A program made the position numbers and the translations under genes. The notes beneath the pieces were generated by a model. The model was not told the DNA's origin. It did not search any database and was given only the letters and a program-made list of their open reading frames with translations. A DNA stretch of 64,000 bases from CADEDV01 sp964596345 (GTDB lineage Bacteria; Bacteroidota; Bacteroidia; Chitinophagales; Chitinophagaceae): positions 496,001 through 560,000 of the forward strand of contig CAZQSZ010000001.1 in assembly GCA_964596345.1 (NCBI GenBank), given 5' to 3'. Shown piece by piece: positions 9,858 to 18,631 of this stretch. The first letter of the stretch is position 1. The number at the start of each line of letters is the position of its first letter.

Positions 9858-11186
9858 ATGCTGTCAATTCAACACCGGAAATTATTACTGGTATTCTGTG
9901 CTTTTTCATTGCTTGTTCTGTCCTGTACCAAAAAGGAGATCGAGTTTGGTGAAGAGCCGGAGAACAGCTACACAAAACTTGTTTATATTGATACAGTCGG
10001 GGTACAGCTCTCCACTCTTGTAACCGATTCTTTTGCAACTAATGGTATTACTTCTTTACTGCTGGGAAAATATAAGGATCCCTATCTCGGTATCATCAGC
10101 ACCAGTCCTTTTTTTCAACTGAACCCGGTATCGGAATCTGTGGATATCCCTTCCACAGCAGTTTTTGATTCATTAATATTTATTATCCGGCTCAATAAAT
10201 ATTACTACGGGGATACCAGCCGTATACAGACTATTACTGTGCATGAATTGGCTCAGTCAATAATTTATTCCTATAACGATAAACTATACAATAGCAGCTC
10301 TGTGGCAAGAAAATCGCTGCCTCTTGGTAGCCGGATGCTGAAAATCAGCCCGGCCGCTACGGATTCTGTTGTTATACGATTGAATGATGCTAAAGGAACG
10401 GAGTTGTTTGAAAAACTGAGGCAACGTTCCTCTGATGTAACCAATGCAGATGATTTTCTCAATTATTTCAAAGGAATAAATCTATCCGTAGGTGATAATG
10501 ATACCACAGCGGTATATGGCCTAAACGGATCTGTATCCATGCTGATGCGGGTAGTGTATCATCATACCATACCGGCTATAGAAAAAAAGTATGTTGATTT
10601 TACAATGAATCCCAACAGCTATACATTCAACCAGGTATTGGCTGACAGAACGGGTACGACCCTGCCTTCATCTGGTTCCGGGTTACAGGAAATCAGCTCT
10701 ACGCAAACCGGCAACGTAGCTTTCACGCAATTTGGCACAGGGCTCTTATTAAAGATGACTTTCCCATCCCTCCGTGATATCATCCGGAATGATGATATCG
10801 TGAAGCTGCTGAAAGCAGAGCTTATCATCCGGCCTGCTTACCTGAGCTTTGATAGGTACAGGTATAAACTTCCTTCCTCCTTATACCTTGCTCAGACCAA
10901 CGGCTCCAATATTATTGGAGAGGCAATACTGGATTCGACAGGATCCAACCAGGTAGTTGCGCCTTCCATTGATGCTATTTATGGTGAAAATTCTCATTAC
11001 CGTTTCAATGTTACCGGTTATATCAACCAGCTATTGATAAACCCCGGCAGCGAAGATTATGGCTTTTTTCTGATGGAGGACAGGGGAAGCACTTCAATGC
11101 AGGTAAACAGAACGGTTATCAATGATGCTAACAGATCCAGTTACAAAACCCAGCTTCTTCTCTCTGTATTAGTCATTAATCAATAA
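9858..11186 (+). CDS. DUF4270 family lipoprotein
   Basis: 442 residues. A lipoprotein signal ends at LVLSC (Cys about residue 23). The following pattern, ending ...GKYKDPYLGIISTSPFFQL, is typical of the DUF4270 family, large envelope lipoproteins of Bacteroidota with no known function. It starts a three-gene run with gaps of only 3 and 6 bases, so it is probably in one operon with the beta-barrel-like protein and the small exported protein that follow. The 255-base region upstream separates it from the divergent Kelch gene; I see no strong TAnnTTTG element facing this gene. Confidence 0.85.
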   Translation: MLSIQHRKLLLVFCAFSLLVLSCTKKEIEFGEEPENSYTKLVYIDTVGVQLSTLVTDSFATNGITSLLLGKYKDPYLGIISTSPFFQLNPVSESVDIPSTAVFDSLIFIIRLNKYYYGDTSRIQTITVHELAQSIIYSYNDKLYNSSSVARKSLPLGSRMLKISPAATDSVVIRLNDAKGTELFEKLRQRSSDVTNADDFLNYFKGINLSVGDNDTTAVYGLNGSVSMLMRVVYHHTIPAIEKKYVDFTMNPNSYTFNQVLADRTGTTLPSSGSGLQEISSTQTGNVAFTQFGTGLLLKMTFPSLRDIIRNDDIVKLLKAELIIRPAYLSFDRYRYKLPSSLYLAQTNGSNIIGEAILDSTGSNQVVAPSIDAIYGENSHYRFNVTGYINQLLINPGSEDYGFFLMEDRGSTSMQVNRTVINDANRSSYKTQLLLSVLVINQ

Positions 11187-11189
11187 ACT

Positions 11190-12449
11190 ATGCAACAAGT
11201 TAATCTGGCTAAGTTTCCTTTCATATTGCTGCTACTGATAAACGGTTTGCAGGCAGGTGCTCAGACTATGAATAGCCCTTATTCTGTTTATGGAATTGGC
11301 GATATTGATTTCAAGTCCTATAACCGTACCAGCGGCATGGCAGGTACAGGGTTGGCCCTGAGTTCAAATAAGTATATCATTAATAATAATCCTGCATCAA
11401 TTGCAGCATTGGAAAGAAGTTTTTTTATTGTAAATATATCCACGACCGGCAAATCCGCTACTTACCAGGGAGATGCCATAACGGCTATCAATAATAAAAA
11501 TCAGGATTTCTGGATCAAAGGAATATCGCTGGCTGCTAAGATCAATAAGTCGTGGGCCAGTAATATCGGTATCGGTCAGTTCAGTAATGTGAATTATAAA
11601 TTTAACGGTGAACAGGCAATAGAAGGAACAACCCGGGTTTATACCACAGCGTATGAAGGCGATGGGGGGCTTAATGAGTTTTACTGGAATAATGCCATAA
11701 CACTGAATAAGCATTTCTCGGTTGGGGTAAAGTCATCTTTCATTACGGGTACTATTAACCAGTCAGAAACACTGTATGAGCCTTCTCTACAAAGCACTAT
11801 TGTAACAAAGCAACAGGATTACTTCAATAATTTTCGCTTTCAATATGGAGCATTGTATACTGGTCAACTTAGTAAAAAATGGGAGCTGTCACTGGGTGCC
11901 CGTTATTCCGGTAAAATAAAATTAGCAGCGGACCGGTCATTAACAGTGACGCAGGAAGATGAAGTGATTGTTGAGAATGAGTTTATTAAAAAGGACCGTT
12001 TTTTTTTACCGGCTACATATGCAGGGGGTATAGCATTTACAAAGAATAAGAAGACTACTTTTTCTGCCGATTATACCTACGAGGACTGGTCAGCACTTAA
12101 TATCCGGGGAAATGGATGGCGGTATACCAGTGGGCAACGATTATCAGCCGGAATTGAATTTTCCAAACAGCTGCAATACTGGAATAAACCGGAAGAGCAA
12201 AAATTTTATCAATTGGGGGCCGTCTTCAATAACTCTTACCTGCAGGTTAGGGGAGTGCCAGTGAAGGAATATGGTGTTACTGTCGGAATGGGGGGAAGGC
12301 TGGGCAATAGCCTGCTATATTCTTTGTCCGGGGAATTTGGCGTCCGGGGCACCACTAATTCAAGCCTGATCAAAGAAAATTATTTCCAGTTTACTCTTTC
12401 ACTTTCTTACCGCGACTTTTTATTCAGTAAAGGAAGGAAATATAATTAG
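11190..12449 (+). CDS. Predicted outer-membrane beta-barrel protein (FadL-like pattern)
   Basis: 419 residues with a cleavable signal peptide (ends near AGAQT). The mature start (MNSPYSVYGIGD, then GMAGTGLAL and NNNPASIAAL) matches the hydrophobic-compound-channel style N-terminus found in Bacteroidota FadL/PorV-like proteins. Alternating hydrophobic strands and an aromatic C-terminal strand (FTLSLSYRDF) support an outer-membrane barrel. The substrate is unknown. It is 3 bases downstream of the DUF4270 gene and 6 bases upstream of the next gene, so the three products probably act together in the envelope. Confidence 0.75.
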   Translation: MQQVNLAKFPFILLLLINGLQAGAQTMNSPYSVYGIGDIDFKSYNRTSGMAGTGLALSSNKYIINNNPASIAALERSFFIVNISTTGKSATYQGDAITAINNKNQDFWIKGISLAAKINKSWASNIGIGQFSNVNYKFNGEQAIEGTTRVYTTAYEGDGGLNEFYWNNAITLNKHFSVGVKSSFITGTINQSETLYEPSLQSTIVTKQQDYFNNFRFQYGALYTGQLSKKWELSLGARYSGKIKLAADRSLTVTQEDEVIVENEFIKKDRFFLPATYAGGIAFTKNKKTTFSADYTYEDWSALNIRGNGWRYTSGQRLSAGIEFSKQLQYWNKPEEQKFYQLGAVFNNSYLQVRGVPVKEYGVTVGMGGRLGNSLLYSLSGEFGVRGTTNSSLIKENYFQFTLSLSYRDFLFSKGRKYN

Positions 12450-12455
12450 TATCGT

Positions 12456-13214
12456 ATGAAACTAAAGATGTTCTTAGTTGTGTTGATTTTGCTAAACGGC
12501 AAAAGCCTGTTATATGGCCAGGCGGATGAAAAATACCACTCTGTTGTATTGGGAATGGAGTCTCTGCGGATTAAAGATGGCTCGGTTTTACCGGTTTCAG
12601 TAACCGGAACCAGCATTAGTTTTAGTTACAGGAAACAATCTGCAACCAGGAATTCGGGTGTTTCAATGAGTTGGATCAATGGATTATTTACTTCAGGTGA
12701 CAGCAGGTTGAAGCTAAATGAGTTTTCTGTAATGCTGTCAGATGGTTTTTTGATCAACAGAAAGGCCGCTGGCTTCTTTAAAGCCTACCTTGGGTATAGC
12801 ATTGATGCTAACCCTTCGTTCCTGAAACTTCAAAATAAACAATTAGAAAAGTTCAGCTGGAATTCGGTGAATTCATTGAATATTTACCAGGCGTATACCT
12901 ATAAACGCAACAGGAGCAGTTTTTCTTTTTCTCTTCATATTCCAGTGATTGGTTTTTCGTCACGGCCTGATAATAACACCAAATACCCGACTGACTTCAA
13001 TGGGGTTTTGTATAACAGCTATAGCAGCTTATCATTTACTTCATTACATAACTATAAGGCAGTTAACCTGGATTTGAACTATGAACACCGGGTAAATGCT
13101 AAATGGAATTTCAAAGTCGGAGTAAATTACCGGTATAGCGATCTGGAAACAACACTGCCTGTACAACTACAGTCAGCAGGTATTCAGGCAGGCCTGTCAT
13201 TGAAAATTCAATAA
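12456..13214 (+). CDS. Exported hypothetical protein, possible small outer-membrane barrel
   Basis: 252 residues. A signal peptide is visible (about residues 1-21, ending LLYGQA). The rest is rich in Ser, Tyr and Asn, with alternating hydrophobic residues typical of beta strands and a last strand ending in GLSLKIQ. I do not recognise a family. It is the third gene of the DUF4270 cluster (6-base gap) and ends one base before the convergent GAF gene, so the two transcripts must overlap at their 3' ends. Confidence 0.7.
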   Translation: MKLKMFLVVLILLNGKSLLYGQADEKYHSVVLGMESLRIKDGSVLPVSVTGTSISFSYRKQSATRNSGVSMSWINGLFTSGDSRLKLNEFSVMLSDGFLINRKAAGFFKAYLGYSIDANPSFLKLQNKQLEKFSWNSVNSLNIYQAYTYKRNRSSFSFSLHIPVIGFSSRPDNNTKYPTDFNGVLYNSYSSLSFTSLHNYKAVNLDLNYEHRVNAKWNFKVGVNYRYSDLETTLPVQLQSAGIQAGLSLKIQ

Positions 13215-13215
13215 T

Positions 13216-15609
13216 TTATTTACCGATCAGTTGCTGGGAAGTAATATTGGATAACTCAACCTTGTTTTCCTGTTTTTGCTCCGTGTCAAAATTGACATCC
13301 ACCCGCAGGGCTTTCAGGCCAATCACTCCCTGCAGTTCTTCCAATTCCAGTTTTTCCACCGGACCGGGTTTGATGAGTTTCTGATTTTGTAAGAACTCAA
13401 TATATTCCATGTACTCTCCGGCATCTTTAGCCTGGGAATACACAATAGCGATCTTGCCGGGCTGTGTCAGCCTTTCATTGGTATCCTTGATCCGTACTTT
13501 ATCAATTCTTTTCTTAATGATCTCGTAGCGGATATTATAGGCTCCATCCACATCAAATTTTCTTTCTTCTGTTCTGAAACTGATCGAAAGCGGGATACTG
13601 TGTGAAAGGATCAGTTGTGTTGTTTTTAACGGATGACTTAATTCGGCTTCTAACTTATGAGTAATCCTTGCAGCTTTAGCCAGGACAGTGAGTTGCCACA
13701 TCTTCATATTCCGGAGATAGAGTTCATCAAATTTTTTTCTTGGGGCAATGGATTGTCCCATGTAAATATTGAACTCGACTCCATCTGTCACATATCTTTC
13801 AAAATAGTGCGGGTAGACCTTCTGTGCAGAAACCTGCTCTTTATCGATCATCCGGGCCAGGGTATCATTGATCTTTGCAATGCTGTTTTCGTATTCCTTG
13901 CGGTGATGATAGATCATATTTAATTGCGGATCCAGGGCAGCAAAATAATGTTCAATATCATTTTTCAGGGCCGGCAGCGTACTGCGCAGGTGGTTAAAGA
14001 TGGAGACTACCTGGTTTTGCATGAACTCATGAATGGTGATCTCCTCTTCTGATAATAAGACATCCGATGCGGAAGCAATGTATTTATCCAGCTTGAACTC
14101 TATTTCCTGTAACAAAGGGAAAGGCATTTCAAGATGAGCTTTTCGCAGCACCCGTTGCGCCATTTCTAATTGTTCGATCAGGTCAAGCTGGATGGAATGC
14201 GATCTTTCAGTGGACGAATTCCGGATATCAATAGCACCATATAAAGGGTAGACCTCAGGAAAGCTGATCCGCTCGATACGGGCATCTTCCTGGTGTTGCT
14301 GGTTCACAATATAATTAAGTGCCACTTCCGTAAATTTCCATTCAACTGAAGGCTGCACAGCGGTGAATTTATCTTTAATGACCCGGTCAATCTTGTTATT
14401 CAGGTTCTCTGCTCCTTTTTCGAGGGCAAGTACAAATAAAGGAATTACCGGTTCCAGTTTTGTAATATGTGCTGGTTTCAAGGTGCCCGGTTTTTCAGAT
14501 ACAATCTCCAGAATACCGAGTAATTCATTGCGCTGTTTGATCGGGCAAACGATAATGCTGCGGCCACCCTGAGCATAATAATACTCCAGGTAGTCCACTT
14601 CAGACATCACGGCGTCGTTCAGTTCTTCAAATAACACCGGTTGGTCATTATCCCTGAAAAGCATTTTGCAGCAATCACTCACCTCATCTTTATCAGAATT
14701 GGTATAGAAATGTTTAAACAAAAGACTGTTGCTGTTATGTATTTCGGAATAGATATAGTGACCGTTTACTTTAAAGAACGGGGTAATGCCAATCTTTACA
14801 TCTTTGATGCCAATCAGGCTCTGGATATATTCTTCGAGTTGCTGGTAAGAAGAGCTGTCCGGATTCATATTCAGGTCCAGCAGGCGGTTTTTCATCAATG
14901 AAATCACTTCCTGTTCGGTCACATCGTTTACCCGCATTACAGATATACCCTCAAACACAAATTGATCCAATGGGATTTCTTCCATCAGCTCAGTGATGGT
15001 CTTTAGCCGGTTGGTTCGCTTGCACATGATGCTGTCCGGCATTTTGGGCATTTCAGCAGCAGGTCTTACATCTATAAACCGGGCATCAATTCTCAACTCC
15101 ATGTATTTCGTAACCCCTGTAACGGGATCAGTAAAGGGATGAACGCTTCTTGTATTGTCAGGACTATTATAACCTAAATACTTTTGCAGGATCATGCCAT
15201 ACGCAAATTGCAGTTTCTCCTCGCTTAGTTGTGAGCCGGTTTTATTATCAGGCACATTGATCTCGTTACTTCCGGGCTTTAATAAAATGGATTTGAAAAG
15301 GGGGGAGGTGTATACAGTTGTAAATTTAAAAGGCAGGGATACACCGTATAAAAAATTCCGGGTAGTAGGGGGGAAAACAGCTGACAAAAGCTCTTCGATT
15401 AATTCTGAATGGGGCTCTAAAAGCGACAGATCTGTGATCGGATTGAGCAGCTCCGGATGAGCTTCCACATCTTTCACCACTTTACCGTATAACTTCTTCA
15501 TTCCGGGGTTCCCCTCTGTAATATTCTTCTTCAGAGCCTCAACTAGAGGCCGGAAGGAAAGCCGGCTGTTAAAAACAGCTTCATTGATTTGTAAATTTCC
15601 GGTTTGCAT
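13216..15609 (-). CDS. Large cytoplasmic GAF-domain protein
   Basis: 797 residues, no signal peptide or membrane segment. A GAF-like segment lies at about residues 325-375 (PVLFEELNDAVMSEVDYLEY, then GGRSIIVCPI and LLGILEIVSE). The flanking regions are long, mostly helical and unlike any enzyme I know; no kinase, cyclase or phosphodiesterase motif is visible. Proteins of this size and layout recur in Bacteroidota genomes and are usually annotated only as GAF proteins. It is a single gene: 240 bases separate it from the next minus-strand gene upstream. The function is unknown; binding of a small ligand is the only inference. Confidence 0.75.
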   Translation of the reverse strand: MQTGNLQINEAVFNSRLSFRPLVEALKKNITEGNPGMKKLYGKVVKDVEAHPELLNPITDLSLLEPHSELIEELLSAVFPPTTRNFLYGVSLPFKFTTVYTSPLFKSILLKPGSNEINVPDNKTGSQLSEEKLQFAYGMILQKYLGYNSPDNTRSVHPFTDPVTGVTKYMELRIDARFIDVRPAAEMPKMPDSIMCKRTNRLKTITELMEEIPLDQFVFEGISVMRVNDVTEQEVISLMKNRLLDLNMNPDSSSYQQLEEYIQSLIGIKDVKIGITPFFKVNGHYIYSEIHNSNSLLFKHFYTNSDKDEVSDCCKMLFRDNDQPVLFEELNDAVMSEVDYLEYYYAQGGRSIIVCPIKQRNELLGILEIVSEKPGTLKPAHITKLEPVIPLFVLALEKGAENLNNKIDRVIKDKFTAVQPSVEWKFTEVALNYIVNQQHQEDARIERISFPEVYPLYGAIDIRNSSTERSHSIQLDLIEQLEMAQRVLRKAHLEMPFPLLQEIEFKLDKYIASASDVLLSEEEITIHEFMQNQVVSIFNHLRSTLPALKNDIEHYFAALDPQLNMIYHHRKEYENSIAKINDTLARMIDKEQVSAQKVYPHYFERYVTDGVEFNIYMGQSIAPRKKFDELYLRNMKMWQLTVLAKAARITHKLEAELSHPLKTTQLILSHSIPLSISFRTEERKFDVDGAYNIRYEIIKKRIDKVRIKDTNERLTQPGKIAIVYSQAKDAGEYMEYIEFLQNQKLIKPGPVEKLELEELQGVIGLKALRVDVNFDTEQKQENKVELSNITSQQLIGK

Positions 15610-15849
15610 AATAGGCCTGTTTCACTTTGATGAGTCTCCTCAGGACTTTCACAGGTTACCGGATTGGTTTAATTAAAGTAATAAGATACGCAAAACTAAT
15701 AAATAAGGATTGGTTCTTACTACCCAATAGCGGTGAGAAGAGGCAGGCAGGCGGTGAACTGCGACAAACTGGGGGTGACCTGGATGGCAAACAATACAAT
15801 AATAACAGGTAGCGGTTCTTCTGTTGTTTGAGTAATTGGCAGCGTTAAT

Positions 15850-16770
15850 CTATCGTCTTAATCTTCCGAGTGTAATTCCCAGTTTTACCTGTACTGTAAA
15901 ATAAGCGTCATTGTTCTTTGGGTTGCCTCTTTGCGAACCCACCTGCGTGGTATGACTTCCATTCAATTCCCCTTGTCTGTCAAACAATTGTTGGGATATT
16001 GCAGCCTGGTTGGCAGGAAGATAGTTAGCAAATAGGGATGGATCCACATAGTCTTTACTCACATCATCGAGGTAATCTGTTTGCAGGATACGATGCACCA
16101 CTTCCACCCTTGCATTCAGGAATGAGTTCACTTCATACCGCACACCAATACCCACCGGGAAATTGACCTGGCTCAGCTTGTAAGGGGTGCGGTCGCGGTA
16201 TTCTGCAAAACCCTGCCCTTCGGTGCGCAGGGGCTGAAGTGAATAGATTTGGCCATTGATCTCCGCCTGTGGATCGAAAGAAAAATAACCCACACCCGCA
16301 ACAAGGTAAGGGGAGAAATAGGGGGCCTCATTTTCATCATACTCCCTGAAAAACAAAGGATGTATTTCTAAAGCCAGTTGCACATCAGTGATCTTGCTTT
16401 TAAAGCTTAAATTTCTTTCATACCGTCCAAATGTGGAAGCGGCTACTGATCTTAAAGAGCTGTCTGCGGCTTGTACAGATCCAAAAGTTCCTTCCAGCCG
16501 GATACCCACAGCATATTTATACATTGCTAATGCATAAACACTGAAACTGGGTTTCGCATTTTTCCAGTTAAGATCTTTGATAAAACTTTTCCCGATACCT
16601 TTTTTACCACCCAGGTCAGTGAGGGAATTCATCAGCCCTGCTGAACCCCCTATTTCAAAAGCAAGAGGGCTATCGTAATACTTATCATTATAATAATAAA
16701 ACTGGGCATTCAATGAAGAAACTGTAACGGAAAACACCAATACCCACAGCACTATTGCTGATCTTTTCAT
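15850..16770 (-). CDS. Predicted outer-membrane beta-barrel protein
   Basis: 306 residues with a signal peptide (about 1-22, ending SLNAQ). Alternating strand patterns and phrases such as YLVAGVGYFSFDPQ and FPVGIGVRYEVNSF are typical of small 8- to 10-stranded porin-like barrels (outer_membrane beta-barrel domain). The C-terminus ends VQVKLGITLGRLRR, less aromatic than usual. It follows the DUF1501 gene on the same strand, but a strong terminator at 16931-16955 separates them, so it is probably transcribed alone. The 240 bases between it and the GAF gene (15610-15849) hold nothing I can name. Confidence 0.72.
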   Translation of the reverse strand: MKRSAIVLWVLVFSVTVSSLNAQFYYYNDKYYDSPLAFEIGGSAGLMNSLTDLGGKKGIGKSFIKDLNWKNAKPSFSVYALAMYKYAVGIRLEGTFGSVQAADSSLRSVAASTFGRYERNLSFKSKITDVQLALEIHPLFFREYDENEAPYFSPYLVAGVGYFSFDPQAEINGQIYSLQPLRTEGQGFAEYRDRTPYKLSQVNFPVGIGVRYEVNSFLNARVEVVHRILQTDYLDDVSKDYVDPSLFANYLPANQAAISQQLFDRQGELNGSHTTQVGSQRGNPKNNDAYFTVQVKLGITLGRLRR

Positions 16771-16930
16771 CAGTCAACGATTTTAAAATGATCAAAAAAA
16801 TAGAAGGACTATGGATGGATGAAGCGTTTCAAATAGGATGGGTATTAAAAATATGGAATATTGCTAATACATGTAGTTTGAAAGACGATCAATGTGGAAA
16901 AAAGAGTATTTTTTTAAAGTTAACAGGCAC

Positions 16931-16955
16931 AAAAAAAGCTGGCCCGGGCCAGCTT
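16931..16955 (-). terminator. Rho-independent terminator of the DUF1501 gene
   Basis: A perfect 20-base palindrome (AAGCTGGCCCGGGCCAGCTT, 16936-16955) is followed on the minus strand by a run of seven T. It sits 21 bases past the stop of the DUF1501 gene. Confidence 0.85.
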
Positions 16956-16976
16956 AAACTATGTTAAAGATAACTG

Positions 16977-18584
16977 TTACTGTACTTTCATTATGCTGAT
17001 CACTTTCTGAAGCGACTGATTCTGAAGGCGCAGGAAATAAACCCCGGAAGCAAAACCATCATTATAAATATCAATATTATAAGTTCCGGCTGCATAGTCC
17101 TGGTTGGTAAGTACTTTTACTACTCTTCCCAGCGCATCAATCTGCTGGATCATGGTATGCCCGCCCGTAGTGGAGAACTGGATAGTCGCACTGACTGTAT
17201 AGGGGTTCGGCCACATTTTCAGGATCAGTTTATCAGAATTATTGTTGGTGTCATTCGGGTCTTCTGGTAACCCGCAAGGGCCACCTTGTACCAATGGCAA
17301 AGGTTGGTAGTTCTGCAATAATATTTCATTCAGTGCCGGTTGTTTAACACAGAACCATTGTTCCAGCACCGAAGCATATACACTCCGGAAATCATACTGG
17401 AACGGTATATTATTGACCACCTGTATATCAGCAGGAATATCGGGGCTGTTGCCCAGTATCCCTTTTTTTGCATGGCTGCCGAACATGATCAATGGGGCAG
17501 CAGCACCGTGGTCTGTTCCCAGACTTGCATTGGATTTGATACGACGGCCAAATTCAGAGAAGGTCATCCCCATTACACGATCATCAAGATCCATCAGTTC
17601 AAGATCCTGCTGGAAAGCACTAATACCTGCCGAAAGATCTTTCATCAGTTTTGCATGCAGCCCGGTAGTCGTATCACTTGCATTTACCTGTCGTTTATGG
17701 GTGTCGAATCCCCCTATCGTTACAGTGTAAACTCTTGTCTTTAATCCTCCCTTGATCAAACGGGCGACAATTTTTAATTGATCAGCAAGACTATTTTCAG
17801 TCGGATACGTAGCCATTGTTGCGGCTCTCCTGTAAGCGGCCCGGATAATATCTGAATAGATCTTTGTTTTTTCTGAAATGACACGAAGGAATTTCAGTTC
17901 TTTATTAGCAGGAGCTGAGTTCAGCGGGTAATCAGAAAAGGGATTGGAGAACGTATAGATCTTTTCAGGATTGGTAATGGACAAACCCATTGAATAAATA
18001 GAACCCTGGACAGTCAGTGTAGGTACATTACTGATCTGGATAGCTAACGGATCGGGCATTTCTGCATCCGGGTAAGCATCCGGGTAGCCCGGAAATTCAT
18101 TTTCAAGATAGCGGCCCATCCATCCTGTTTTTACCCGTTCGCTCCTGTTTCTCCTGGTATCGCCACTGTTCCAAACATCGGTATCCCTGAAGTGAGAAAA
18201 ACTGGGATTTTCATAGCCTACAGATTGTACAATGGCAGCTTTGCCTTCATTGTACATATTCTGTAACGCTGTCATTGCAGGGTGTAAGCCTGATTTATCT
18301 GTACCATCTAACCGGAGTACCTGGCTTTGGGGTATTGCCACATTGGTCCTGGCATTATAATAGTTGCCGTATACATCTAATGGTATCACCATATTAAGCC
18401 CGTCATTCCCACCCGCCAGTTGTATCAAGACAAACACATGATCTGTGTCAGTAGCTGTTTGTTCCAGTAGCCTGGCCAGGCTGCTGGTTTCAGCACCATG
18501 CGCCGTAAATGAAAATCCATTCAATAAGGCGGGCATGGTAACTGCCACTGGTACTGTGTTGCGTAAAAATTTTCTCCTGTTCAT
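16977..18584 (-). CDS. DUF1501 protein with Tat-like leader and T9SS sorting domain
   Basis: 535 residues. The leader NRRKFLRN followed by a hydrophobic stretch matches a twin-arginine signal. Residues 40-440 are the DUF1501 domain (sulfatase/alkaline-phosphatase-like fold), with VLIQLAGGNDGLNMVIPL near the start, FDTHKRQV near residue 290 and FSEFGRRIKSN near residue 335. The last 79 residues, starting at MWPNPYTVSA, are a T9SS type A sorting domain. DUF1501 genes almost always lie beside DUF1800 genes, as here (47 bases upstream), and the pair is thought to act together; the reaction is unknown. The gene ends with a strong terminator. Confidence 0.9.
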   Translation of the reverse strand: MNRRKFLRNTVPVAVTMPALLNGFSFTAHGAETSSLARLLEQTATDTDHVFVLIQLAGGNDGLNMVIPLDVYGNYYNARTNVAIPQSQVLRLDGTDKSGLHPAMTALQNMYNEGKAAIVQSVGYENPSFSHFRDTDVWNSGDTRRNRSERVKTGWMGRYLENEFPGYPDAYPDAEMPDPLAIQISNVPTLTVQGSIYSMGLSITNPEKIYTFSNPFSDYPLNSAPANKELKFLRVISEKTKIYSDIIRAAYRRAATMATYPTENSLADQLKIVARLIKGGLKTRVYTVTIGGFDTHKRQVNASDTTTGLHAKLMKDLSAGISAFQQDLELMDLDDRVMGMTFSEFGRRIKSNASLGTDHGAAAPLIMFGSHAKKGILGNSPDIPADIQVVNNIPFQYDFRSVYASVLEQWFCVKQPALNEILLQNYQPLPLVQGGPCGLPEDPNDTNNNSDKLILKMWPNPYTVSATIQFSTTGGHTMIQQIDALGRVVKVLTNQDYAAGTYNIDIYNDGFASGVYFLRLQNQSLQKVISIMKVQ

Positions 18585-18631
18585 ACTTTCTTTTTTTACA
18601 TAGGTTAATCAGGTACTGTTACGGTAATGAT

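Noticed and set aside
15627..15812. 61-residue plus-strand frame in the 240-base gap before the barrel gene
   Set aside because: No signal, no domain, low-quality composition and no start-site support.
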